Shown here: piece after piece, positions 8,099 to 16,144 of the stretch | How the letters are laid out: each line of letters begins with the position of its first letter | How positions within the stretch are numbered: position 1 is the stretch's first letter | Translations under genes and position numbers: made by a program | The notes under the pieces: generated by a model | Database searches by the model: none | The model's input: only the letters and a program-made list of their open reading frames with translations | Told to the model about the DNA's origin: nothing | Source: Mycobacterium sp. 1245805.9 | GTDB taxonomy: Bacteria > Actinomycetota > Actinomycetes > Mycobacteriales > Mycobacteriaceae | NCBI RefSeq assembly: GCF_001672915.1 | Contig: NZ_LZKR01000223.1 | Span: forward strand, 19,378 to 83,377 | Direction of reading: 5' to 3' | DNA: 64,000 nt

Positions 8099-8788
8099 TC
8101 AGCCGGCCTTGTGCGCCGTCAGCAGGTAGGCCGGCAGCTTGATCCGGCCCTTCTCGTCGCGGTCGCGCTGGCGAAATTCGGGCGGTCCGTCCGCGGCCGG
8201 GGGAATGTTCGCGTGGATGTAGGCGGGCCGGATCTCGTCGATCTCCCAGTACTTGCTCACCGCGGCGCGAAGTTCGTCCTCGTCGACCTCGTTCGGCTTG
8301 GGCTCGAAGTCCACGGGCAGGGCGCCCTTGGCGAACACCAGCACGAAATAGCCGGCGCCGGGCGCCGCCGCGCGGTGGATCGAGCGCAGGTAGCCGTCGC
8401 GCTCCTCGACTGGCAGCGAGTGGAACAGGGTCGAGTCCGCGATGGTCGAGAAGCGCTCTTCCGAACCGGGCGGGTAGCCGGTGAAGGACGTGATGTCGGC
8501 CTGCACGAAGCTGGCGGTGGTCAGGCCGCGTTCGGCGGCCGCCTTGGTGGCGGCCGCGATGGCGGTGGGCGCGAGGTCGATGCCGACAACGTTGTGGCCC
8601 CGCGCGGCCAGTGCCAGCGACAGTTCGGCGAACCCGCATCCGGCGTCGAGCACGTCGCTGCGAAACTTTCCGGCCGCGATCAGCGCCGCCAACTCCGGTT
8701 GCGGCTCACCGATGTTCCACGGCGGCGGCCCCTCGAATTCCCCCTGCTCGCGGTAAGCGCTTTCCCAGTCCGTGATTTGGGATGACAT
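8099..8788 (-). CDS. Class I SAM-dependent methyltransferase
   Basis: A 229-residue Rossmann-fold methyltransferase. Motif I is VLDAGCGFAELSLAL (about residues 46-60), followed by the acidic GIDLAP and the post-motif QADITSF. The WNIGEPQPEL opening and the LPAYLLTAHK ending resemble mycobacterial small-molecule methyltransferases of the Rv0560c kind (from memory), which act on phenolic or quinone compounds; that substrate class is only suggested. It lies between a flavin monooxygenase 26 bp upstream and an IclR regulator 27 bp downstream. A hydroxylation-then-methylation sequence would fit this order but is inferred. Confidence 0.85.
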   Translation of the reverse strand: MSSQITDWESAYREQGEFEGPPPWNIGEPQPELAALIAAGKFRSDVLDAGCGFAELSLALAARGHNVVGIDLAPTAIAAATKAAAERGLTTASFVQADITSFTGYPPGSEERFSTIADSTLFHSLPVEERDGYLRSIHRAAAPGAGYFVLVFAKGALPVDFEPKPNEVDEDELRAAVSKYWEIDEIRPAYIHANIPPAADGPPEFRQRDRDEKGRIKLPAYLLTAHKAG

Positions 8789-8814
8789 GTTTCTCCTATG
8801 TGTGTCACGGCATC

Positions 8815-9984
8815 TCAGGCGACGCCGCGGGCCAACGGGATGCGGTACAGCGGTTGGCAGTCTTGCGAAACGCGCTTGGCCAGCTTTCGTGATTGTTTGG
8901 CCAGGTAGCCAATTAGCGCGGGGCGGCTCAGCAGGCCATGGAAGTACAGGCCATCGGCGGCAGGTAACGGCGACAACCTAATCGGTACGCCATCGGGTGT
9001 GAGCACTCCCAAGTGTCCGACCAACGGCTGCAGCCCCGGCCGATACCCAGTCGCGCAGATCATCACGTCGGGCTGGATCCGCGCACCGTCGGCCAGCGCC
9101 ACCTTGGCACCCTCCAGCGCGGTGACCGCCCCAACCACCTCGACGGACCCGTCGCGCACTGCGTCGACAACCTCGGGGTCGACGACCGTTGGCGCGGCGT
9201 GCAGCCGATGCGCTTTCGAGAAGGGCCCCTCATCGGGCACGGGCAGGCCCAATGCTCCGAGATCGCCGAACGCGCGGCGGCGCGCGGTGGCCACGATCCG
9301 GTCGGCAATCCGCGGGGGCAGGTGGAACAGTGGAATGGATACCACGTCGTTGGGCAGTCCCCCAGGCCCTTTGCGCGGCAGGATGTTTGGTGGAGTTCGC
9401 ACTGACAGCCACACCTTGCTCGCTGCGCCTGTGCTCAGATCGTGGGCGATTTCCATGCCCGACGATCCGGAGCCGACAACCAGCACGTGCTTGTGAGCGT
9501 ACGGCGCCGGGTCTCTGTAACGGTTTGAGTGCAGTAGCTCACCGGCGAAGACGCCCGGCCAGTCCGGGATGAAGGGCGTGTGCTCGTAACCCGTTGCAAC
9601 CACGACGACTCGGGCGTCGATGTCCCCGTTCGACGTTGTCAATCGCCATCCCGGGGACCGTCGGTCGATGCGTTCAACCGCGGTGTTGAGCCCGAGCTCG
9701 ATGCCATCCTCGCGCGCATGCCGGTCAAGGTGCGCGACGACTTGGTCGCGAGTCGGATAGAGCGGAGTGCCTTTCGGGTATTGCCGCCCGGGCAGGTGGG
9801 AAAATTGTCGACCGGTGTTGAGTCTGAGCCGGTCATACCGATTGCGCCAGGACGCCCCCACCGCATCGGCTCGATCGACGAGCAATGGCCGAATTCCCTT
9901 GTCCTTCAGGCTCAGGGCGGCAGCGATCCCGGCCGGCCCGGCACCGATAATCACGACCTGGGCGAAATGCGGGGGTGGACTCAC
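8815..9984 (-). CDS. Flavin-containing monooxygenase (FMO/YUCCA-like)
   Basis: A two-dinucleotide-binding flavin monooxygenase of 389 residues. The FAD motif VIIGAGPAGIAAAL lies near the start, an FMO-type FAGELLHSNRY (FxGxxxHxxxY) sits between the halves, and the NADPH motif VLVVGSGSSGMEIA follows. The frame is open up to 10032, but I chose GTG at 9984: a TACGGT -10 box lies exactly 7 nt upstream, and the alternative GTG at 10032 falls inside the operator. The leaderless promoter would drive this gene, the methyltransferase and the IclR copy 2. The substrate is unknown. Confidence 0.87.
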   Translation of the reverse strand: MSPPPHFAQVVIIGAGPAGIAAALSLKDKGIRPLLVDRADAVGASWRNRYDRLRLNTGRQFSHLPGRQYPKGTPLYPTRDQVVAHLDRHAREDGIELGLNTAVERIDRRSPGWRLTTSNGDIDARVVVVATGYEHTPFIPDWPGVFAGELLHSNRYRDPAPYAHKHVLVVGSGSSGMEIAHDLSTGAASKVWLSVRTPPNILPRKGPGGLPNDVVSIPLFHLPPRIADRIVATARRRAFGDLGALGLPVPDEGPFSKAHRLHAAPTVVDPEVVDAVRDGSVEVVGAVTALEGAKVALADGARIQPDVMICATGYRPGLQPLVGHLGVLTPDGVPIRLSPLPAADGLYFHGLLSRPALIGYLAKQSRKLAKRVSQDCQPLYRIPLARGVA

Positions 9985-9991
9985 GCCTACG

Positions 9992-10041
9992 ACCGTAAAA
10001 GCCGCGCCATAGGCGGCGAACCGCACGCCCACTGAGTGGGC
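9992..10041 (-). promoter_or_regulatory. IclR-type operator plus leaderless promoter, site 4 (FMO operon)
   Basis: The perfect palindrome GCCCACTGAGTGGGC spans 10027-10041. On the minus strand follow 6 nt, -35-like TTCGCC (10015-10020), 17 nt, -10 TACGGT (9992-9997), 7 nt, and GTG at 9984. Although the -35 shifts by one base, palindrome to -10 remains 29 nt and centre to GTG remains 50 nt. The sequence outside the motif is unrelated to the other sites, so conservation here is not simple duplication. Confidence 0.72.
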
Positions 10042-10311
10042 TTTTGGTAGGTGTCACGGGGCCGGATTTCTGGAAAAGCGGCTTTCACCTGCAAGGACTC
10101 TGCTGCGCGATACCTGGGCAGCTCGGCCGTTGTAGATTGAACTTGCTTCATGAGATGCCGTCGCCAAGCTCCGACTGGATGGCACGCCAACCCCACGCTC
10201 GTGGGTGGCTCGGATGACGAAGCGGCCGGCACCACCGGTGACGACAAGAGCGCCTCGGTTGGGCGCGGATATTGTGGCTCACAAAGTTGGCGAAGGACGA
10301 GGTAAACACCC
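10042..10311. other. Non-coding interval between the FMO operon and rhodanese-metZ
   Basis: About 270 bp without a convincing gene. On the plus strand TATTGT at 10270-10275 could be a -10 box for the rhodanese-metZ operon, followed by a GGACGAGG ribosome binding site before the ATG at 10312. I see no SAM riboswitch or other structured leader. Confidence 0.35.
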
Positions 10312-10746
10312 ATGAGCACCGGGCAAGCACGCGCATACGCAGGAGACATCACCCCGCTCGAGGCATGGAAGCTGCTCAGCGACAATCCCCACGCGGTGCT
10401 GGTCGACGTCCGCACCGACGCCGAATGGCGGTTCGTCGGCGTGCCCGACCTGTCGAGCCTGGGCCGCGACGTGGTGTACATCGAGTGGGTCACCGCCAAC
10501 GGCGTGCCCAACGCGAACTTCGCCGACGAGCTGAAGAGTCACGTCCCACCCGCGGACGACGAGCGGCCCGTGATATTCCTGTGCCGCTCAGGCAACCGTT
10601 CCATCGGCGCGGCCGAGGTGGCGACGCAGGTGGGCCTGACTCCGGCCTACAACGTGCTGGACGGCTTCGAGGGCCAGCTCGACGCCAGCGGGCATCGCGG
10701 TGGAAACGGTTGGCGCGCGCTCGGATTGCCCTGGAGGCAAGGATGA
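10312..10746 (+). CDS. Rhodanese-domain sulfurtransferase (Rv0390-like)
   Basis: A single-domain rhodanese of 144 residues. The active-site loop is FLCRSGNRS with Cys91 as the persulfide-forming cysteine; VDVRTDAEW (residues 31-39) is the conserved substrate-side motif. It is the same size and in the same place as Rv0390. Its TGA overlaps the metZ ATG (ATGA), so it probably supplies or handles sulfane sulfur for homocysteine formation by MetZ; that link is inferred from coupling. The start has a GGACGAGG ribosome binding site. Confidence 0.9.
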   Translation: MSTGQARAYAGDITPLEAWKLLSDNPHAVLVDVRTDAEWRFVGVPDLSSLGRDVVYIEWVTANGVPNANFADELKSHVPPADDERPVIFLCRSGNRSIGAAEVATQVGLTPAYNVLDGFEGQLDASGHRGGNGWRALGLPWRQG

Positions 10747-11963
10747 CCGACGACCAGTCGGTCCGCACGCCCAAGGCGCTGCCCGACGGCGTCAGCCAGG
10801 CCACCATCGGCGTGCGCGGCGGCCTGCTGCGGTCAGGTTTCGAGGAGACCGCCGAGGCGATGTTCCTGACCTCCGGCTACGTCTACGAGTCGGCGGCCGT
10901 CGCCGAGCAGTCGTTCACCGGCGAGCTGGACCACTTTGTCTACTCGCGCTACGGCAACCCGACCGTGACGATGTTCGAGGAGCGGCTGCGCCTGATCGAG
11001 GGGGCGCCCGCGGCGTTCGCCACCGCGAGCGGCATGGCCGCGGTGTTCACCTCGCTGGGCGCGCTGCTGGCCGCCGGTGATCGGCTGGTCGCGGCGCGCA
11101 GCCTGTTCGGGTCCTGCTTCGTGGTGTGCAACGAGATCCTGCCGCGGTGGGGGGTCGAGACGGTCTTCGTCGACGGCGACGACCTGTCGCAGTGGGAGGA
11201 GGCGCTGTCGGTTCCGACGCAGGCGGTGTTCTTCGAGACGCCGTCCAATCCGATGCAGTCGCTGGTCGACATCGCCGCCGTGACCGAACTTTCGCACGCG
11301 GCGGGCGCGAAAGTCGTGCTGGACAACGTCTTTGCCACACCCCTGCTGCAGCAGGGCTTCCCGCTCGGGGTGGACGTGGTGGTGTACTCGGGAACCAAGC
11401 ACATCGACGGTCAGGGCCGGGTGCTGGGCGGCGCCATCCTGGGCGACAAGGAGTACATCGACGGCCCGGTGCAGAAGTTGATGCGGCACACCGGCCCGGC
11501 GATGAGTGCCTTCAACGCCTGGGTGTTACTCAAAGGCCTTGAGACGCTGGCGGTCCGGGTCGAACACAGTAACGCGTCCGCGCAGCGCATCGCGGAGTTC
11601 CTCGAGACCCATCCGGCGGTGAGCTGGGTGCGCTACCCCTACCTGACGTCGCATCCGCAATACGACCTGGCGAAGCGCCAGATGACCGGCGGTGGGACGG
11701 TGATCACCTTCGCGCTCGATTGCATCGAAAGTAAAGCCAAGCAAAGGGCTTTCGAGGTGCTGGACAAGCTGCGCCTGATCGACATCTCCAACAACCTGGG
11801 CGACGCCAAATCACTCATCACCCATCCGGCGACCACAACGCACCGCGCCATGGGCCCGGAGGGGCGCGCAGCGATCGGGCTGGGCGACAACGTGGTTCGC
11901 ATCTCGGTCGGGCTGGAGGGCACCGACGACCTGATCGCCGATATCGATCAGGCCCTGAGCTAG
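10743..11963 (+). CDS. metZ: O-succinylhomoserine sulfhydrylase
   Basis: A 406-residue PLP enzyme of the Cys/Met metabolism family, making homocysteine from O-succinylhomoserine and sulfide. Visible motifs are the YSRYGNPT substrate/PLP segment (residues 67-74), LDNVFATP with the cofactor Asp (193-200), and SGTKHIDGQGR, with Lys219 as the PLP Schiff-base lysine. The frame is open much further upstream, but the ATG at 10743 matches the family N-terminus (Rv0391) and overlaps the rhodanese stop. The gene ends convergently, overlapping the ndh stop by 4 nt. Confidence 0.95.
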   Translation: MTDDQSVRTPKALPDGVSQATIGVRGGLLRSGFEETAEAMFLTSGYVYESAAVAEQSFTGELDHFVYSRYGNPTVTMFEERLRLIEGAPAAFATASGMAAVFTSLGALLAAGDRLVAARSLFGSCFVVCNEILPRWGVETVFVDGDDLSQWEEALSVPTQAVFFETPSNPMQSLVDIAAVTELSHAAGAKVVLDNVFATPLLQQGFPLGVDVVVYSGTKHIDGQGRVLGGAILGDKEYIDGPVQKLMRHTGPAMSAFNAWVLLKGLETLAVRVEHSNASAQRIAEFLETHPAVSWVRYPYLTSHPQYDLAKRQMTGGGTVITFALDCIESKAKQRAFEVLDKLRLIDISNNLGDAKSLITHPATTTHRAMGPEGRAAIGLGDNVVRISVGLEGTDDLIADIDQALS

Positions 11964-13327
11964 CCGGCTGCTTGTTGTTCGGCTTGTTCGGCTTGGGTCA
12001 GCGCTTCTTGCACTTCCATCCAGTTCTGGGTAACCACCCTGGCGTAGATCATCTGCGTGGTGATTGCCATTTGGCTCCGGCCGTCGCCCAGGAAGGTGAT
12101 GAACCAGGCCACGACGGTGGTGAACCGGTTCTTGAAGCCGACGAGGTAGAGCAGGTGGAGGCCCAGCCAGGCCAGCCAGGCGATGAAGCCGCCGAATTCC
12201 AGCTTGCCCACCTGCGCAACCGCGCTGAATCGGGAGATGGTGGCCATGCTGCCCTTGTCAAAGTAGTTGAAGGGCTTGCGATTTGCCGGGTCGTCGGTGC
12301 CTTTGACTATGTTTTTGATGCGGTCGGTGGCATAGCGTGCGCCCTGAATCGCACCCTGGGCCATGCCGGGCACGCCGGCCACCGACATCAGGTCGCCGAC
12401 GACGAAGACGTTCGGGTGTCCCTTGACGGTCAGGTCGGGCTCGACGATCACCCGTCCGGCCCGGTCGGTTTCGGTGCCGTCGGACTGTTCGGCGATCATC
12501 TTGCCCAGCGGGCTGGCCTGCACGCCGGCCGCCCACACCTTGCACGCGCATTCGATGCGGCGCTTGGTGCCGTCCTTCTCTTTGATCGTGAGGCCCATGT
12601 AGTCCACGTCGTCGACCATCGCGTTGAGCTGGACTTCGACGCCCATCTTCTCCAACCGCCGTTGCGCTTTCAGGCCTAGCTTCTCGCCCATCGGCGGCAA
12701 CACCGCGGGCGCGGCGTCGAGCAGGATCACCCTGCAGTCGCGGGGCTCGATGGTCCGAAACGCCTGCTTGAGGGTTCGGTGCGCGAGTTCCTTGATCTGT
12801 CCGGCCACCTCGACGCCGGTGGGTCCGGCGCCGACGACAACGAAGGTCAGGCGGCGTTTCCGCTCGGCGGGATCGTCGGTGACCTCGGCGGCCTCGAACG
12901 CGCCGAGGATGCGGCCGCGCAGCTCGAGGGCGTCGTCGATGGTCTTCATGCCCGGGGCGTACGTCGCGAACTGGTCGTTGCCGAAGTAGGACTGCTGGGC
13001 GCCGGCGGCCACGATCAGGCTGTCGAACGGCGTCACGGTCTCCATGCCCATCAACTTCGACGTGACGGTATTGGCCTTGAGGTCGATGGCGTAGACCTCA
13101 CCCAGCAGCACCCGCACGTTTTTCTGCCGCTGCAGGATCAGCCTGGTGGCGGGCGCGATCTCGCCTTCGGACAAAATGCCGGTGGCCACCTGATAGAGCA
13201 GCGGCTGGAACAGGTGAGTGGTCGTCTTCGAGATCAGGGTGACGTCGACGTCGGCCCGTTTGAGCGCCTTGGCCGCATTCAGCCCCCCGAAACCGCTTCC
13301 GATGATGACGACGTGATGGCGCGACAT
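11960..13327 (-). CDS. ndhA: Type II NADH dehydrogenase (NdhA-like)
   Basis: A 455-residue non-proton-pumping NADH:menaquinone oxidoreductase. It has the FAD motif VVIIGSGFGGLNAAKAL at residues 6-22, the quinone-site-type FQPLLYQVATG (about 40-50), the NADH motif FVVVGAGPTGVEVAGQI (about 160-176), VFVVGDLM near the second FAD site, and a C-terminal amphipathic/hydrophobic anchor (WLAWLGLHLLYLVGF). The gene position next to metZ matches Rv0392c (ndhA); M. tuberculosis has a second copy, ndh. The protein feeds electrons into the menaquinone pool at the inner face of the membrane. Confidence 0.92.
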   Translation of the reverse strand: MSRHHVVIIGSGFGGLNAAKALKRADVDVTLISKTTTHLFQPLLYQVATGILSEGEIAPATRLILQRQKNVRVLLGEVYAIDLKANTVTSKLMGMETVTPFDSLIVAAGAQQSYFGNDQFATYAPGMKTIDDALELRGRILGAFEAAEVTDDPAERKRRLTFVVVGAGPTGVEVAGQIKELAHRTLKQAFRTIEPRDCRVILLDAAPAVLPPMGEKLGLKAQRRLEKMGVEVQLNAMVDDVDYMGLTIKEKDGTKRRIECACKVWAAGVQASPLGKMIAEQSDGTETDRAGRVIVEPDLTVKGHPNVFVVGDLMSVAGVPGMAQGAIQGARYATDRIKNIVKGTDDPANRKPFNYFDKGSMATISRFSAVAQVGKLEFGGFIAWLAWLGLHLLYLVGFKNRFTTVVAWFITFLGDGRSQMAITTQMIYARVVTQNWMEVQEALTQAEQAEQQAAG

Positions 13328-13389
13328 GCCTACCCCTTCGTGTCGTGGTCCCCGCGGCCCATCACCACCCTATGTCCTATCGGCCGGCG

Positions 13390-13815
13390 CTAGCCGACTT
13401 GGTAGGAATCGCGCGACACCCGGAAGAAGTGACCGGTGCTGCCGTCGCTGCACGTCACCCCCGATGGCTCGCTGTCGCAGGTGATGGTGCCGACGACCCG
13501 CCGCTGGCCGTAGTCGAGCGTCGGCGAGCCGTCGGGGAACTGGTAATCCGAGTGCCAGATACCCGCGATCGGTGCACTGCCCTGGCCGAGAAGGAAGACG
13601 TTGCCCCGCCCACCCAACTGGTAGTCCGGGGGGCGCGGGATGAACCACGTGTAGTCCTTGATCTCGCACGAGGCAGCCTTCGCCGTCATCGAACAGCCGA
13701 TGTTGCCCGACGGGGACTGGAAGTCGTAGCTGTCATCCGCGTGAGCGGTGGCCGCGAGGCCGATGGTTACCGCCACGGTCGCCGGGACGAGCAGCGCGAG
13801 CTTTGTGATTATCAT
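13390..13815 (-). CDS. Small secreted protein with paired cysteines
   Basis: A 141-residue exported protein of unknown function. MIITKLALLVPATVAVTIGL followed by AATAHA|DD is a typical Sec signal peptide with AxA cleavage. The mature part has four cysteines (GNIGCSM, AASCEI, TITCDS, VTCSDG), consistent with two disulfides. The frame runs 17 codons further upstream, but ATG 13815 directly precedes the signal peptide. It lies between ndhA and another secreted protein on the same strand. I recognise no domain with confidence. Confidence 0.75.
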   Translation of the reverse strand: MIITKLALLVPATVAVTIGLAATAHADDSYDFQSPSGNIGCSMTAKAASCEIKDYTWFIPRPPDYQLGGRGNVFLLGQGSAPIAGIWHSDYQFPDGSPTLDYGQRRVVGTITCDSEPSGVTCSDGSTGHFFRVSRDSYQVG

Positions 13816-13919
13816 GGCCTTGTCCTTTCCCGGCATCTCCGGTGTCTGGGTGTTCCGTTGATGCACAGGGTCTGGCAGGCGCCTTGCCTAATCCTTGCGT
13901 GGTCCTTGTCCGACGGGTT

Positions 13920-14534
13920 TCAGAAAGGCCACGCCGCGGCGTTGGTCTTGTACTTCCCGTTGAGTTGGTTGCAGAAGTCGTCGTTGGTGCCGGCGAGGAA
14001 GATGTAATAGGCCTCCGCGTTGCTGCGTCGGCTGTCGTAGGAATTGGGTGTCGTCCAGCCGCTGTTGCACGCGGCCGTGTCCGAACCCGTGGTGGGCTTG
14101 CGCCAATTGGTCTTGGCGCAGGCGTTCAGGGCGTCGACGTTGGGGGTGGCGCTCTTGGCGGCGACGAGCATCGCGCCACCCCACAGCCCGTCGTTGCGCC
14201 GGTAGGCGCGCGCCCCGAATCCCGCGTTGTTGGTCTGGCAGGCCAGCGCCCGCTTGAGCAGCCCGAACGGGGCGGCGAGCTGGGGATTGCTGAGCGCGGC
14301 GGCGGCCGTGATGAACTGGGCCGCGTCCGAGCCGTCGACCTCCTGGACATTCGGGTTGCCGAGGCCGGTCAGCTGCTGCGCGATCCCGGAGTTGTTGCCC
14401 CCGCCGATGATCGGTCCGCCGCCACCGGACGTCAGCGCGGGCAGCGTGACGGGATCGGCGGCGGCGACGGGGGCCGACAGGGCCACTCCGCAGGCGGCGG
14501 CCAGGACGCCGATCCGGTACAGGACAGATCTCAT
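13920..14534 (-). CDS. Secreted protein, Rv0398c-like
   Basis: A 204-residue exported protein with a signal peptide (RIGVLAAACGVALSAPVAAADP, cleavage after VAA or AAA). A glycine-rich linker (SGGGGPIIGGGNNSG) leads into a cysteine-containing domain with Cys pairs around ALACQT, NACAKT, AACNSG and FCNQL. Size and position just downstream of fadE7 fit Rv0398c, a secreted protein of unknown function; lpqK (Rv0399c), present in M. tuberculosis, is absent here. The gene starts 13 bp past the fadE7 stop and may be in the same transcript. Confidence 0.8.
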   Translation of the reverse strand: MRSVLYRIGVLAAACGVALSAPVAAADPVTLPALTSGGGGPIIGGGNNSGIAQQLTGLGNPNVQEVDGSDAAQFITAAAALSNPQLAAPFGLLKRALACQTNNAGFGARAYRRNDGLWGGAMLVAAKSATPNVDALNACAKTNWRKPTTGSDTAACNSGWTTPNSYDSRRSNAEAYYIFLAGTNDDFCNQLNGKYKTNAAAWPF

Positions 14535-14547
14535 AGCGGTACTCCTC

Positions 14548-15732
14548 TCAGCGGAACGCGTCGCTGCCGGTGAACGCCTGGCCGAGGACGAGCTGGTGCA
14601 TCTCCGGTGTGCCCTCGTAAGTCAGCACCGATTCCAGGTTGACCATGTGCCGGATGACGGGGTATTCCAGCGATATCCCGTTGCCGCCCAATATGGTTCG
14701 CGCGGTCCGGCAGATCTTGATCGCCTCGCGGGTGTTGTTGAGCTTGCCGAAGCTGACCTGTTCGGGGCGCAGGCCGGCGCCGTCCTTGAGGCGGCCGAGG
14801 TGCAGCGACAGCAGCTGCCCCTTGTGCAGTTCGACGGCCATGTCTACGAGTTTGGCCTGCGTCAGTTGGAATCCGGCGATCGGGCGGCCGAACTGGGTGC
14901 GCTGCGTGGCGTAGTCCAGCGCGGACTGCCAGGCCGACCGCGCCGCCCCCATCGATCCCCAGATGATGCCGTAGCGGGCCTCCGACAGGCACGACAGCGG
15001 GCCGCGCAACCCCGTCGCCTCGGGCAGCATCGCGTCCGCGGGCAGCCGCACGTCGTCGAGCACCAGCTCGCTGGTGATCGACGCCCGCAGCGACAACTTG
15101 TGGTGGATGGTGTTGGCGGTGAAGCCCGGCGTTTTGGTGGGCACGATGAAGCCGCGGATCCCGTCGTCGGTCGCGGCCCACACGATCGCCACGTCGGCGA
15201 CCGAGCCGTTGGTGATCCACAACTTTCGCCCGTTCAGCACCCAGTCCGAACCATCTTGCCGCGCACGGGTTTTCATCGCGGCCGGATCGCTTCCGACGTC
15301 GGGTTCGGTCAGCCCGAAACAGCCCAGCAGTTCGCCGGCGGCCATGCCGGGCAGCCACTGCTGCTTTTGCTCCTCGGAGCCGAACTTCCAGATCGCGAAC
15401 ATCGCCAGCGACCCCTGCACGGAGACCATTGACCGGATGCCCGAGTCGGCGGCCTCTAGCTCGGTACACGCCAGGCCGTAGTGCACGGCCGATGCGCCGC
15501 CGCAGCCATAGCCGTGCAGATGCATGCCGAGCAGCCCGAGCTGGCCGAACTGCTTGGCCAGCTGGCGGACCGGAAGGTCGCCGATCTCGAACCACTCGCC
15601 GATGTAGGGGAGGACGTGCTCGGCGCAGAACTTTCGCACGGTGTCGCGCACCGCGAGCTCGTCGCCGGACAGGGAGGCGTCCAGGCCCAGCGGGTCGTCC
15701 CGGTCAAAGGCCGGAGGTGCATCAGTGCTCAT
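14548..15732 (-). CDS. fadE7: Acyl-CoA dehydrogenase FadE7 (glutaryl-CoA dehydrogenase-like)
   Basis: A 394-residue flavoenzyme of the acyl-CoA dehydrogenase fold. Recognisable parts are the N-terminal helical domain (FCAEHVLPY), the FAD-binding CFGLTEPDVGSDPAAMKT, the KLWITNGSVADVAIVWA beta-domain, and the C-terminal LTYEGTPEMHQLVLG, where the YEGT glutamate is the catalytic base position of glutaryl-CoA dehydrogenase-type enzymes. The frame is open for about 200 codons upstream; ATG at 15732 was chosen from family length (Rv0400c). It diverges from the DUF3054 gene across only 33 bp. Confidence 0.92.
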   Translation of the reverse strand: MSTDAPPAFDRDDPLGLDASLSGDELAVRDTVRKFCAEHVLPYIGEWFEIGDLPVRQLAKQFGQLGLLGMHLHGYGCGGASAVHYGLACTELEAADSGIRSMVSVQGSLAMFAIWKFGSEEQKQQWLPGMAAGELLGCFGLTEPDVGSDPAAMKTRARQDGSDWVLNGRKLWITNGSVADVAIVWAATDDGIRGFIVPTKTPGFTANTIHHKLSLRASITSELVLDDVRLPADAMLPEATGLRGPLSCLSEARYGIIWGSMGAARSAWQSALDYATQRTQFGRPIAGFQLTQAKLVDMAVELHKGQLLSLHLGRLKDGAGLRPEQVSFGKLNNTREAIKICRTARTILGGNGISLEYPVIRHMVNLESVLTYEGTPEMHQLVLGQAFTGSDAFR

Positions 15733-15753
15733 AGGACCCAGCCTGCCACCCGG

Positions 15754-15759
15754 TAGTCT
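15754..15759 (+). promoter_or_regulatory. -10 box for a leaderless DUF3054 operon
   Basis: TAGTCT (TANNNT) lies 6 nt before the ATG at 15766 inside the 33-bp divergent gap with fadE7. This spacing predicts a transcript starting at or next to the start codon. Confidence 0.5.
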
Positions 15760-15765
15760 CGCGGC

Positions 15766-16137
15766 ATGCGGAGGCTCCAGGGGATCGCCTACCTGCTCGT
15801 CGACGTCGTCGCCGTGCTGGTGTTCTGTGCCGCCGGACGCCGCAGCCACGCCGAAGGGCTCACCCTCGGCGGCCTCGCGATCACGGCCTGGCCGTTTCTG
15901 GCCGGGACCGTCGTCGGGTGGCTGCTTTCCCGCGCCTGGCGGCGGCCCACCGCCGTCGCCCCCACCGGGGTGATCGTCTGGCTGTCCACCGTGGTCGTCG
16001 GCATGCTGCTGCGCAAGGCCAGCTCGGCGGGCGTGGCGGCCAGCTTCGTGGTGGTCGCCGCGTCGGTCACCGCGGTCCTGTTGCTCGGCTGGCGGGCCGC
16101 CGTGGGCCTGGCCCTGCGGCGCCGCTCCAACGCCTGA
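15766..16137 (+). CDS. DUF3054 membrane protein (Rv0401-like)
   Basis: A 123-residue integral membrane protein with four hydrophobic segments (about residues 8-23, 36-54, 67-82 and 90-113) and a basic C-terminus (LRRRSNA), typical of the DUF3054 family. M. tuberculosis Rv0401 occupies the same place beside fadE7. It is the first gene of a compact plus-strand run: the methyltransferase starts 8 nt after its stop. Its function is unknown; cotranscription with flavin monooxygenases would suggest a membrane role in that pathway, but this is speculative. Confidence 0.85.
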   Translation: MRRLQGIAYLLVDVVAVLVFCAAGRRSHAEGLTLGGLAITAWPFLAGTVVGWLLSRAWRRPTAVAPTGVIVWLSTVVVGMLLRKASSAGVAASFVVVAASVTAVLLLGWRAAVGLALRRRSNA

Positions 16138-16144
16138 GCGGATC

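Noticed and set aside
9985..10032. A longer start (GTG 10032) for the flavin monooxygenase
   Set aside because: It would place the start codon within the operator, add residues unlike the family, and ignore the phased -10 box 7 nt before GTG 9984.
10042..10311. A SAM-type riboswitch ahead of rhodanese-metZ
   Set aside because: I could not find the conserved cores of the SAM riboswitch classes in this interval.
10272..10742. N-terminal extension of metZ across the rhodanese gene
   Set aside because: The extension is the shifted reading of the rhodanese gene; the ATG at 10743 matches the family start and gives an ATGA overlap.
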